This document shows positions 6,333-14,343 of a stretch of 19,794 nucleotides of DNA, in pieces. Origin of the DNA: Syntrophomonas sp. UBA4807 (GTDB taxonomy: Bacteria; Bacillota; Syntrophomonadia; Syntrophomonadales; Syntrophomonadaceae); assembly GCA_002402575.1 (NCBI GenBank), contig DHGD01000061.1, positions 1 to 19,794 of the forward strand, read 5' to 3'. A program made the position numbers and the translations under genes. The notes below the pieces were generated by a model. The model was not told the DNA's origin, did not search any database, and worked only from the letters and a program-made list of their open reading frames with translations. The stretch's first letter is position 1. The number at the start of each line of letters is the position of its first letter.

Positions 6333-8453
6333 CTAAGGCCTGCCATTCTGATGGGTAGCAATCCCATATTTGGCTGCTTTGCGGACGATGGTCGATACGT
6401 CTACCTGCAACTCGCGGGCTATTTGACGCGCACTGCCGAATTTTCCATAAGCCAGTTCCAGTATCTGTCTTTCCACGCTTTCCACCGCTTCCTTGAAGGG
6501 TACGATAGCCGAAACTGATACTGGCGGCGCTTCAGTGTCCCTTTCAATTGCTGACTCAGGAAACAGATGGGCCGGCATATCCGCCAAGGTTATGGTATCG
6601 CCTGCGGTTATGACCACCAGACGTTCGATAAGGTTTTCCAGTTCACGCACATTGCCGGGCCAGTTATGTTCCATAAAGATTTCTATCACTTCGGGAGACA
6701 CGCGCTTGGCCAGTTGATATTTTTCATTGCAGGCCTTCATGAAATAGGCTACTAGGCTGGGGATGTCATCCTTGCGCTCCCGCAGCGGAGGTACGTAAAT
6801 AGGAAGCACATTGAGACGATAATAAAGATCACCCCTGAACATCTTGCTCTTAACCAATTCCATCAGATCCCGGTTGGTGGCGGCGATTATGCGCACATCC
6901 ACGCTGAAGGCATTGGTTCCTCCCACCCGGGTGATTTCCTTGCTCTGCAAGACACGTAAGAGCTTTACTTGCAGGCCTAACGGGAGTTCGGCAATCTCAT
7001 CCAAGAAAAGCGTTCCACCAGCGGCCAATTCGAAATAGCCAGGTTTGCCTTCCCTTCTGGCCCCGGTAAAAGCGCCGCCTTCATAACCGAACAATTCCGA
7101 TTCCAGGAGGTGCTCGGGTATGGCCCCACAGTTCAGTTTCAGATAAGGGCCTTGGCGGCAGGGGCTGTTTTCATGAATAATCTCCGCGATAAGTTCTTTA
7201 CCGGTTCCGGATTCACCGGTAATGAGTATGGTGGATTCGACATGGGCCACTCTTAAGACCATTTCCAGCATTTTGCGCATCGGCGCCGAATTGGCTACCA
7301 GTCGCAGCGGGCTGGCATATTTGATGCGCAGGCTGCTGAGTTCGCTGGCATAAAGCTCGGAAAGCCCCTGTACCTGCTCCAGCCGCTGTTTGAGCATATT
7401 CAATTCGGTGATGTCGCGCACATTGCATACCACCCTGAACAGGTTGCCCTCTTTATCGAATACCGGGTTGCCGGTTGCTAAGGCGGTTCTTCCCGTTTTA
7501 TATTGTTGGTTTATGGTTACCGATTCGCGTCTTTCCAGAACCAGTTTGGTAACCGACTGATTCACCACCCCTTCGGCTTCAATATCCTCCACACTGCGGT
7601 GTATGAATTCGTTTGGCTTGACTCCGCTGATCATCTGGAAAGCCTTGTTTAAGCGCAGCGTTATTCCGTTGCCGTCGGTGATGTAAAGTCCGTCAAAAGA
7701 AGATTCAATAATAGCGTCCAGTTCCTCATTTAACTCTCTCACCACCTGCAATTCCCGGGATATCTTCTCAATCTCAGAAATATCGTGCATGACGGCAACC
7801 GCTCCGATGGAGCGGCCGTCTTTTATGATGGGCGATCGGTTGGAGATAAAATCCCGGCCATTGATAGTGATTTTTTGCAGCAATTCTACCTGGCCTTTTT
7901 TCATCACGTTCAGCAAGCCACTGTTGGGGATTATCTCGGTGATATGCCTGCCTATTACATCACGGGCATTCAGGCCCAGGGCTGCTTCGGCGGACTGGTT
8001 AAAAACCTTCAGATTGCCATATTCATCTATAGATATAATGGCATTGTGGGTAGAGTCGATGATAACGTCCAATTCCCGGGAGATATTCTGATAGGAATTG
8101 AAAAAAGCATTGGCGATATCCCCTCTGGTGACCATGCCAACTATTCTATTGTTGGCGTCAACCACCGGCAAGCGAGGGACCATCGGAGTTACCACATTTT
8201 CAAAATCATCCTCGGGATGTCCGGCATAGACATCCCGAGTCATAAGTGTTCCTACCGTGACTGCCTCATCCGCACTGTTAAGAGTTGCGCGGTAAATATG
8301 GCTTTTGGTGAAAAGCCCTATTAGTCGGTGATGGTGGTCCACAACCGGCGCGCCATCTATCTTATTGTCGACAAATATCTTCAGGACTTCGGTTAAGGTC
8401 TGATCAGGCCTTAATACGATAGGGTCCCCAGTCATTATCTCGTGGATTTTCAT
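6333..8453 (-). CDS. Sigma-54-dependent activator, CBS-CBS-PAS-PAS-AAA+-HTH (activator 2)
   Basis: This 706-residue paralogue of activator 1 aligns with it end to end, by eye roughly two thirds identical. The CBS pair is at about 1-125, PAS domains at about 130-240 and 250-370, AAA+ from about 392 with Walker A GESGTGKE and an intact GAFTGA near residue 456, and the C-terminal helix-turn-helix with the same STIVRKAAKYGI recognition segment as activator 1. The two therefore probably read the same DNA dyad. The ATG start follows GAGGTAG by 3-5 nt and gives an N-terminus matching activator 1. Divergence is greatest in the linkers and the extreme C-terminus. It lies 63 bp downstream of a spore-protein gene on the same strand and could be read through from it. 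A tandem gene duplication is the simplest origin. Confidence 0.93.
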   Translation of the reverse strand: MKIHEIMTGDPIVLRPDQTLTEVLKIFVDNKIDGAPVVDHHHRLIGLFTKSHIYRATLNSADEAVTVGTLMTRDVYAGHPEDDFENVVTPMVPRLPVVDANNRIVGMVTRGDIANAFFNSYQNISRELDVIIDSTHNAIISIDEYGNLKVFNQSAEAALGLNARDVIGRHITEIIPNSGLLNVMKKGQVELLQKITINGRDFISNRSPIIKDGRSIGAVAVMHDISEIEKISRELQVVRELNEELDAIIESSFDGLYITDGNGITLRLNKAFQMISGVKPNEFIHRSVEDIEAEGVVNQSVTKLVLERRESVTINQQYKTGRTALATGNPVFDKEGNLFRVVCNVRDITELNMLKQRLEQVQGLSELYASELSSLRIKYASPLRLVANSAPMRKMLEMVLRVAHVESTILITGESGTGKELIAEIIHENSPCRQGPYLKLNCGAIPEHLLESELFGYEGGAFTGARREGKPGYFELAAGGTLFLDEIAELPLGLQVKLLRVLQSKEITRVGGTNAFSVDVRIIAATNRDLMELVKSKMFRGDLYYRLNVLPIYVPPLRERKDDIPSLVAYFMKACNEKYQLAKRVSPEVIEIFMEHNWPGNVRELENLIERLVVITAGDTITLADMPAHLFPESAIERDTEAPPVSVSAIVPFKEAVESVERQILELAYGKFGSARQIARELQVDVSTIVRKAAKYGIATHQNGRP

Positions 8454-8516
8454 TGTCTACCTCGATTTTAAAAAAGACCGCTGGAGTCGGCTGTCCACCT
8501 TATGGAGCAGACCGCC

Positions 8517-8702
8517 CTAATGACGAGTTGCATGCCTCAGTCTCTTGCTCATCAGGCCGCCTACTTTTCCGCACACGGCATTGCTGAGGGATTCCCAGCC
8601 TTCGTTCTGCACCTGTTCCCAAATCCCCATCTCTTTGGCAATTTCAATCTTGAGCAGATCCCTCTCGGTCAAAACCTTGGGTTTCTTATTCTTGGCCGTC
8701 AT
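8517..8702 (-). CDS. Small acid-soluble spore protein, alpha/beta type-like
   Basis: The product is 61 residues, basic and lysine-rich at the N-terminus. The segment LLKIEIAKEMGIWEQVQNEGW followed by GKVGGLMSKRL resembles alpha/beta-type SASPs of Clostridia (LKxEIAxELG, GW, GxxGGxM), which coat and protect DNA in dormant spores. ATG at 8702 is chosen because AAGGAGG lies 8 nt upstream; the frame could extend 8 codons further but through that site. A single internal Cys and the His/Arg-rich tail are not typical. Neighbours are a HAD hydrolase gene 44 bp upstream and activator 2 downstream, all minus strand. The family call comes from motif memory and is fairly good; sporulation itself cannot be concluded from it. 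Confidence 0.75.
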   Translation of the reverse strand: MTAKNKKPKVLTERDLLKIEIAKEMGIWEQVQNEGWESLSNAVCGKVGGLMSKRLRHATRH

Positions 8703-8746
8703 AATGCATTCCTCCTTACTAATCACGCAATCAGAGCAGGCCAGGT

Positions 8747-9463
8747 CTACCTGAACAGATCACTGGCATAAGACATGAATTCACTCATTTTGCCTCTCCA
8801 GGCAGGCTCTAAATCGGCATTACCCGCATCGATTACATAGTCTTCGATGAGGCAGGTTTTCATTCCCAACTTTTGAGCCACCATGTCCTCGCCCACGTCA
8901 TTGCCTATCATCATACAATCCCGGGGTTTTACCTGAAGCTTTTCGCAAATCTCCAGGTAATATTCCAGATGCGGTTTACAGAAATGCATCACTTCAAAGG
9001 AGGTTATCAGTTCGAACAGCGAAGGATCAAGGCCCGCCCATGTCAGCCGCTGTTCCAGTGCGGTTAAGGGAAACACCGCGTTGGTGGCCACCGCCAGTTT
9101 CATTCCTTTGTCTGTCAGAAAATGTATCAATTCTGGCACACCCTTGATGGGACGGCATAAATAGCTCAGACGAGGAAAGCCCTCGCGATAAAAATGGTCA
9201 AAGAAGGGTTCGAATTGGTGGCGGGGATATGGCCAGGAGGCATAGAAATCACTCATGAAAATATCCTGGTTGGTGGTCGCCGGATTGCGGTCGGAGATCA
9301 TAACCCCGGTAGATTTGAATACCTGCCCCGCCAGTTGGCGGTGATTAGCAAATCCTGACTGAGCCGCCATTGTTGTCATGGTCTCAAAATAGTGCTTGAG
9401 GAAGATGTTCATATCTATATCCAGCAGAGTTCCATCCAGGTCAAACAAAACAGCTTTGAACAT
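8747..9463 (-). CDS. HAD-superfamily hydrolase (phosphoglycolate phosphatase-like)
   Basis: The product has 238 residues, a normal size for a HAD phosphatase with an alpha-helical cap (subclass I). Motif I is FDLDGTLL with D8 and D10, motif II is in LAVATNAVF, the motif III lysine fits CKPHLEYY, and motif IV is MIGNDVGEDM. The cap between motifs I and II is rich in aromatic residues. It is probably a soluble cytoplasmic phosphatase; the substrate cannot be named. The start is supported by AAGGAG 6 nt before ATG. It lies 21 bp downstream of an AhpD-like gene and 44 bp upstream of the spore-protein gene, so the three may form one transcript. No link to beta-oxidation is evident. Confidence 0.88.
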   Translation of the reverse strand: MFKAVLFDLDGTLLDIDMNIFLKHYFETMTTMAAQSGFANHRQLAGQVFKSTGVMISDRNPATTNQDIFMSDFYASWPYPRHQFEPFFDHFYREGFPRLSYLCRPIKGVPELIHFLTDKGMKLAVATNAVFPLTALEQRLTWAGLDPSLFELITSFEVMHFCKPHLEYYLEICEKLQVKPRDCMMIGNDVGEDMVAQKLGMKTCLIEDYVIDAGNADLEPAWRGKMSEFMSYASDLFR

Positions 9464-9484
9464 CGATTGCTCCTTAATTCGGTA

Positions 9485-9796
9485 TTATTCTCCCCAGGCC
9501 TTCAGACTGGTCTTGACCACATCCATGGAACTGACATAATAGGCCAGTCGCAGGGCTTCCCGGATCTCTTCATCAGCTGCTCCAGCGGCCCGGGCCTGCG
9601 CTGACACCGCTTCAACCCCCTGAGCAGCCCCTTTTAATGCATCCAGAGCCAGCACTATGAGGAGCTTGGTCTTAACATCCAACGCCCCCGGAGCCATGGC
9701 GGCCTGTACGCTGTCAGCCGATAAACGATACAGTTCACCGTCAAATCGCTGCATCTGGTCTACAAACCAGGGAAGACGGTATTTGTCTTGATTCAT
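9485..9796 (-). CDS. Carboxymuconolactone decarboxylase/AhpD-like protein lacking the CxxC motif
   Basis: The product, 103 residues, has the helical CMD fold pattern: TKLLIVLALDALKG, then AAGAADEEIREALRLAYYVSS, typical of AhpD-like small proteins. In active AhpD-type members the segment after the first helix contains CxxC and a His (GCxxCixxH). Here it reads GAAQGVEAVSAQARAAG, with no cysteine or histidine, so peroxidase or disulfide-reductase chemistry of the AhpD kind is not expected. It may be a structural or ligand-binding derivative. The ATG start follows GAGGTG by 7 nt. It is the first gene of a minus-strand run (AhpD-like, HAD, spore protein) and is divergent from the gene at 9929. Confidence 0.8.
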   Translation of the reverse strand: MNQDKYRLPWFVDQMQRFDGELYRLSADSVQAAMAPGALDVKTKLLIVLALDALKGAAQGVEAVSAQARAAGAADEEIREALRLAYYVSSMDVVKTSLKAWGE

Positions 9797-9928
9797 ATTT
9801 TTTCACCTCTTTACTACAAAAAAGTCGAGTTTATGTAAAATATTGATGTTAAATTATCATCCCCTTAAAGAAGGAATAAATGGCAAAATATAGAAATCTT
9901 AGTAAGAAACTAAAGGGGGTTTGTGGTT
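9797..9928. other. Divergent intergenic region, AT-rich
   Basis: These 132 bases separate two divergent genes and must hold a promoter for each. AT-rich segments suit sigma-A type promoters, but I see no clear -35/-10 pair, and neither a sigma-54 element nor a TGTTGC dyad. Confidence 0.35.
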
Positions 9929-11107
9929 ATGTTTTTTACTTTTCTGCACAAAGATGATGTGCACTATATGGATCTATCTCTAATCATACAATATCCTCCG
10001 CAGGATGTGCTGTTTTACTATTATGACTCTCATATTAAAATAACCCTGGATGTTTATCAGCAAACCCGGGATCTGGCCAAGAACGGGGCCAGGGGACGCA
10101 CACCCTGCAAGCTGTGGCTCGATCTGTGGGACAGTTTTCTAGACGCTGTCGAAGGGGTGGAAACTCTGGCGGGCAATGAATACCTTAACACCATCGGCCC
10201 CTATTATTTCCCGGCCACCAATACGCGCTTTTATTTTTGCAAAGATAAACCGGATAGCAGCCAATTGCTTATGGTACAGGACTTTGCGGCTATCACCGCC
10301 CTGCGCGAGACTCCGGCTATGCTGGAGGAGGTCAGTCTGTATCTGAAACCCAAGAAAAAAGAAAAAAAAGGCATCAAAAGCCGCGATGAATTGCTGCGCG
10401 ATATCGATATGTGCCTCTTAAGCCTGCAGGAAATGGAGAAGCTGAACCGCCATCAGCACTATCTGCAAAAGCTTATTGAACATCGCCAGGCAATCATTTC
10501 GCGGGAGGACGTCCTGCCACCGGAGCCCGACATTATCCCGGACAAACCAGCCAAGCCAGAAAACAACCGGGATAGCCTGATTCCCCTGCAGAGCATTTTG
10601 AAACGCTCCAGCAAGAAATACCAGGAGGAATGCACCCGGTATAACCACCATATGAAGATATATCTGCTGCGCTACCGGGAATACGAAAAGGCCTGTGAGC
10701 GCTACAAAGACACGCTGGAAAAATGGCTGCAATGCGGTGATGACTTCCGCGAGACCTGCCTGCAGGAAATGGCCGAGGCGGAAGCCAAGCTGGGCAATAC
10801 CAGGCAAATGCTGGCTTTCTACAACTCCGTAATATCCCGTTCCCCGGTGCACGGCTCCTATCAGGATCACAAAACCCTGAGCACCTTCAAAAAGTATCTT
10901 GAAACCGGAAGGGCCGAAGACCTTCAGGACTGCATGAATTTATTTGAAGAAGAACGCCACTGGCACGAAATAAAAGCCAGTCAGGAAAGGATCGAGAATA
11001 CCATCTATTTCCTGCAGAGCAGTGATGAGGGACTGCGTTTCGCCAATGAGCACATCGACCGCTTGCTGAGCAAGAAACAAGAAACCCTGGAGAGCGCCCG
11101 CGCTTAA
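9929..11107 (+). CDS. Hypothetical protein, charged and coiled-coil rich
   Basis: I do not recognise this 392-residue product. The N-terminal 130 residues look globular and aromatic-rich (HYMDLSLIIQYPPQD, YYYDSHIKITLDVY, GPYYFPATNTRFYFC). From about residue 145 there is a Lys-rich stretch (KPKKKEKKG) and then helices with heptad-like spacing and many Glu/Lys/Gln. These are interrupted near 195-215 by a proline-rich linker (PPEPDIIPDKPAKPE). No signal peptide or membrane segment is visible. ATG at 9929 is preferred to GTG at 9923 because the AAAGGGGG ribosome-binding site is then 9 rather than 3 nt away. The stop overlaps the end of the convergent rhomboid gene by 4 bp. A structural or scaffolding role is only a guess. 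Codon use resembles the neighbours, and there are no signs of decay. Confidence 0.8.
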   Translation: MFFTFLHKDDVHYMDLSLIIQYPPQDVLFYYYDSHIKITLDVYQQTRDLAKNGARGRTPCKLWLDLWDSFLDAVEGVETLAGNEYLNTIGPYYFPATNTRFYFCKDKPDSSQLLMVQDFAAITALRETPAMLEEVSLYLKPKKKEKKGIKSRDELLRDIDMCLLSLQEMEKLNRHQHYLQKLIEHRQAIISREDVLPPEPDIIPDKPAKPENNRDSLIPLQSILKRSSKKYQEECTRYNHHMKIYLLRYREYEKACERYKDTLEKWLQCGDDFRETCLQEMAEAEAKLGNTRQMLAFYNSVISRSPVHGSYQDHKTLSTFKKYLETGRAEDLQDCMNLFEEERHWHEIKASQERIENTIYFLQSSDEGLRFANEHIDRLLSKKQETLESARA

Positions 11108-11781
11108 CTGTTGGCTATCTGCTGCCGGGCTCCGGGTTTAAGAAAGATGCGGTATAAAACCATCCCGGCAGCGAAACCGCCCACATGCGCCCAGAAGGCT
11201 ATTTGAGCGCTGTTACCGGTGTTGTGCATTAAAGCGGTTGCCCCGCTCCACAGTTGGCTAAACGCCCACACTCCCAGGAAAAACCACGCCGGTATGGTGA
11301 TTAAGAAGAAGGGGAAAATGAATGTCAAAATCCGGGCTTTCTTAAACATCAGGAAATAAGCGCCCATAATGCCTGCAACCGCGCCTGAGGCCCCTACCAC
11401 AGGCATGGTTGACTGAGGATCAGTATAGAAGTGGGCCAGGGCCGCCACAACTCCGGTTCCCAGGTAAAATAGCAGGAATTTCAAGCCGCCCATACAGTCC
11501 TCCACATTATCCCCGAATAGCCAGAGCATCCACATATTTCCAATCACATGCATCCAACTTCCATGCAGGAACATTGAGGTCGCGAATGGAATATATACTG
11601 AAAGGTTAAAAGGACCTTGCCGGGCATAAGCCGGTACCAATCCGAAATTATATATCAGGGCGTTCAATTCCGGCTCGGTCAGTCCGCTTTCGAAATAGAA
11701 TATCAAGAGGTTCAATAAGATGATGCTGACCGTGACGACTGGGAAACGGCTGCTCGGTGTGCTGTCGCGCAGAGGAAACAT
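11104..11781 (-). CDS. Rhomboid-family intramembrane serine protease
   Basis: The product, 225 residues, has about six hydrophobic segments and the rhomboid signatures. These are HGSWMHVIGNMWMLWLFGDNVE (oxyanion-side His/Asn, about residues 73-94), catalytic Ser132 in GASGAVAGIMGAY and catalytic His199 in WAHVGGFAAG. Rhomboids cleave transmembrane segments of client proteins in the cytoplasmic membrane. The size and N-terminus (FPLRDSTPSSRFPVVT) match the common bacterial type with a short cytoplasmic tail. The ATG start has AAGGAGA 8 nt upstream. The gene is convergent with the hypothetical gene at 9929. The substrate is unknown. Confidence 0.93.
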   Translation of the reverse strand: MFPLRDSTPSSRFPVVTVSIILLNLLIFYFESGLTEPELNALIYNFGLVPAYARQGPFNLSVYIPFATSMFLHGSWMHVIGNMWMLWLFGDNVEDCMGGLKFLLFYLGTGVVAALAHFYTDPQSTMPVVGASGAVAGIMGAYFLMFKKARILTFIFPFFLITIPAWFFLGVWAFSQLWSGATALMHNTGNSAQIAFWAHVGGFAAGMVLYRIFLKPGARQQIANS

Positions 11782-12305
11782 AATTAATTTCTCCTTTTAG
11801 GAATTTACAGTATAATCCAGTTATTGCCTTCCAAAATTGTTATACCTGTTATATCATATATAGTATAGTTTGTAATATAATTTGCGGCATGGTGCAAATC
11901 ATAATCATCTAGTATCCGTCCCAACATAGAGAGAAAGAATTCATTGAATTGTAGAGAGAATACCCCAACCAGTCCCCTGGCAAAGATTAGTTCGTCTTAA
12001 CATATACAAGCACGGCTAAATTTCATGAGAATTTTCTGAAACTGCGTTCGTCAGTGATTTCAATAGAAGGTTTTTTGACCCTAAATCGGGAATTGCTCAA
12101 TAAGGGTTTTTGCTCGGGTATTTTCCCCGGGCAATCTTGCCGGGAGGTCATATTGACGTTCTGGCAGGCACTGAGCAAATCCTGTCCTACATATTTTTGA
12201 GAAGAAGTACCCGATGTCACTGTATTTAAAACTGTTACACAGAGGGGGGATGGAGGAGTTCCAAGTGGAAGCGCCACTTGATAGTCAACGAAGGGGAGGA
12301 ATCTT
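11782..12305. other. Intergenic control region upstream of the crotonase operon
   Basis: No gene is supported in these 524 bases. Bases 11800-11900 are very AT-rich and hold the divergent rhomboid promoter region, plus a dyad ATTTGC-N8-GCAAAT (11880-11899). Further right are an imperfect hairpin (12110-12118 with 12126-12134, 8 of 9 pairs), a sigma-54 candidate (12162-12177) and a perfect 7-bp leader hairpin (12262-12268 with 12274-12280) shortly before the ribosome-binding site GGAGG. Confidence 0.5.
12162..12177 (+). promoter_or_regulatory. Candidate sigma-54 promoter of the crt-thl-acd operon
   Basis: The sequence TGGCAGGCACTGAGCA has GG and GC at the correct 10-base spacing and a good -24 half (TGGCA-G). 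The -12 half is GAGCA instead of TTGCA. The predicted start near 12188 gives a leader of about 120 nt. No TGTTGC-N6-GCAACA dyad is found upstream, so another activator or another sigma factor may be used. Confidence 0.45.
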
Positions 12306-13088
12306 ATGGCATACGAAAACATCTTACTAGAAAAGGAAGACAGGCTTGCGACACTGTACATCAACAGACCTAAAGCATTAAATGCTTTGAACGCCGCTAC
12401 ACTGCTGGAACTGAAAGATGCGATCGTCGCGATCGCGGCAGATGCTGACATTGATGTCCTTATTATCACCGGCGCCGGGGACAAGTCCTTTGTAGCCGGA
12501 GCGGACATTGCTTATATGGCTCCGTTGAATGCTGCTGAGAGCAGAGCATTCTCGGCACTTGGCAATCAGGTTTTCCGCAGTATCGAATTATTGGAAAAAC
12601 CGGTCATTGCTGCTGTCAATGGTTTTGCCCTGGGTGGCGGCTGTGAACTGGCCATGGCTTGTGATTTCCGAATCGCATCTTTCCGGGCTAAATTCGGACA
12701 GCCTGAAGTCGGACTGGGAATCACCCCTGGATTCGGCGGAACTCAGCGCCTGCCGCGTCTGATCGGACCCGGCATGGCCAAACAACTGCTTTATACGGCA
12801 GACGTTATTGATGCCAACGAAGCCCTGCGCATCGGCCTGGTCAATCAGGTGGTGCCCGCAGAAGAACTTATGCAGACTGTAAAAGACATAGCCAAACGCA
12901 TTATTTCCAAAGGCCAGATTGCGGTACGTTATTGTAAAGCAGCGGCCGACAGCGGAATGCAGACCGACATTGATCGCGCCATCGCATTCGAAGCTGACAT
13001 ATTCGGGCTGTGCTTCGCCACAGCAGACCAAAAAGAAGGCATGAATGCCTTTGTAGAGAAGAGAGCCGCCAATTTCACCGGAAAATAA
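12306..13088 (+). CDS. crt: Enoyl-CoA hydratase / crotonase
   Basis: The product, 260 residues, hydrates crotonyl-CoA to 3-hydroxybutyryl-CoA in beta-oxidation. It has the full crotonase-family size and the CoA-binding/oxyanion segments KSFVAGADIAYM (60-71) and NGFALGGGCELAMACD (105-120). The two catalytic glutamates fit E114 (GGCELA) and E134 (GQPEVGLGITPGFGG). The C-terminal helix EGMNAFVEKRAANF is typical. GGAGG 6 nt before ATG supports the start. It is the first gene of a plus-strand operon with thiolase (57 bp gap) and acyl-CoA dehydrogenase. The operon lacks its own hydroxyacyl-CoA dehydrogenase, which may be supplied by the hbd gene on the other strand. Confidence 0.96.
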   Translation: MAYENILLEKEDRLATLYINRPKALNALNAATLLELKDAIVAIAADADIDVLIITGAGDKSFVAGADIAYMAPLNAAESRAFSALGNQVFRSIELLEKPVIAAVNGFALGGGCELAMACDFRIASFRAKFGQPEVGLGITPGFGGTQRLPRLIGPGMAKQLLYTADVIDANEALRIGLVNQVVPAEELMQTVKDIAKRIISKGQIAVRYCKAAADSGMQTDIDRAIAFEADIFGLCFATADQKEGMNAFVEKRAANFTGK

Positions 13089-13145
13089 ATCAAGGTGGAA
13101 TTGGTTTTTTTATTTACAAAATAATAGGAGAGGTGGAATTGTTTA

Positions 13146-14330
13146 ATGTCTAAAGAAGTCGTAATCGTAAGCGCATGCCGTACACCTGTGGGATCATTCG
13201 GCGGAACCCTGAAGGACACTGGTTCTGCCAAACTGGGTGCCATAGTCATGGCAGAAGCTCTGAAAAGAGCCGGCATAACCGGGGAACAGGTTGATGAAGT
13301 CGTATTCGGCTGCGTGCTGCAGGCCGGCCTGGGGCAGAACATCGCCCGCCAGTGCATGATTGGCGCTGGCATTCCCAAAGAGGTCACCGCTTTCACCATC
13401 AACAAGGTTTGCGGCTCCGGTTTGCGTGCAGTCAGCCTGGCGGCCCAGTTGATCAAAGCAGGCGATGTAGACATCGTTCTGGCTGGTGGCGTTGAGAACA
13501 TGACCATGGCCCCCTACCTGCTTCCCAAAGCCCGCTATGGCTACAGAATGGGCCCCGGACAGCTGGTTGACGAAATGGTATTCGGCGGACTGACCGACAT
13601 CTTCAACGGCTATCACATGGGTATCACCGCTGAAAATCTGGCCGAACAGTACAACATCAGCAGAGAGGAACAGGACGCTTTCGGCCTGCGCAGCCAGCAG
13701 CTGGCATCAGCCGCACAGGCAGCCGGCAAATTCAAAGATGAAATTGTACCAGTAGTCATCCCTGGCAAAAAGGGAGACACCGTATTTGACTCCGATGAAT
13801 ATATCAAACCCAGCACCACCGCGGAAGGTCTTGCCAAACTGGGCACCGCCTTCAAAAAAGGCGGCACCGTAACCGCTGGCAACGCTTCCGGCATTAACGA
13901 CGCTGCCGCCGCGCTTGTGGTTATGTCAGCCGACAAGGCTGCTGAACTCGGTATCACCCCAATGGCTAAAATCGTAAGCTATGCCTCCGGCGGCGTTGAC
14001 CCCAGCATTATGGGTATCGGCCCTGTCCCGGCAGTGCGCAAGGCCCTGGCTAAGGCTGGCCTGACCATCGAGGATATGGATCTGATCGAAGCTAACGAGG
14101 CTTTCGCGGCTCAGTCACTGGCAGTGGGCAAAGACCTTGGTTTTGGCCCGATCATGGACCGTGTTAACGTTAACGGCGGCGCCATCGCCATCGGACATCC
14201 GATCGGCTCATCCGGCGCCCGTATTCTCTGCACTCTGCTCTATGAGATGAAGAGACGCGGAGCCAAGAAAGGCCTGGCTACCTTGTGCATCGGCGGCGGC
14301 ATGGGTACCGCCCTGATCGTTGAAATGTAA
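13146..14330 (+). CDS. thlA: Acetyl-CoA acetyltransferase (thiolase)
   Basis: The product, 394 residues, is a standard-length biosynthetic/degradative thiolase that interconverts acetoacetyl-CoA plus CoA and two acetyl-CoA. The catalytic triad is clear: C89 (INKVCGSG), H351 (AIGHPIGSSGARI) and C381 (LCIGGGMGTA). The substrate-loop signature NMTMAPYLL is present. It differs from the thiolase at 1802-3157 in having no N-terminal extension and the canonical last motif. The AGGAGAGGTGG purine run lies somewhat far from ATG (about 12 nt). It lies in an operon between crotonase and acyl-CoA dehydrogenase. In a syntrophic butyrate oxidiser it would run in the cleavage direction. The symbol follows clostridial usage. 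Confidence 0.95.
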   Translation: MSKEVVIVSACRTPVGSFGGTLKDTGSAKLGAIVMAEALKRAGITGEQVDEVVFGCVLQAGLGQNIARQCMIGAGIPKEVTAFTINKVCGSGLRAVSLAAQLIKAGDVDIVLAGGVENMTMAPYLLPKARYGYRMGPGQLVDEMVFGGLTDIFNGYHMGITAENLAEQYNISREEQDAFGLRSQQLASAAQAAGKFKDEIVPVVIPGKKGDTVFDSDEYIKPSTTAEGLAKLGTAFKKGGTVTAGNASGINDAAAALVVMSADKAAELGITPMAKIVSYASGGVDPSIMGIGPVPAVRKALAKAGLTIEDMDLIEANEAFAAQSLAVGKDLGFGPIMDRVNVNGGAIAIGHPIGSSGARILCTLLYEMKRRGAKKGLATLCIGGGMGTALIVEM

Positions 14331-14343
14331 TTATGAAATTGTG

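Noticed and set aside
12023..12508. 161-codon minus-strand frame over the crotonase start
   Set aside because: It overlaps the 5' part of crt and its control region antisense, with a serine-rich composition typical of a shadow frame and no ribosome-binding site.
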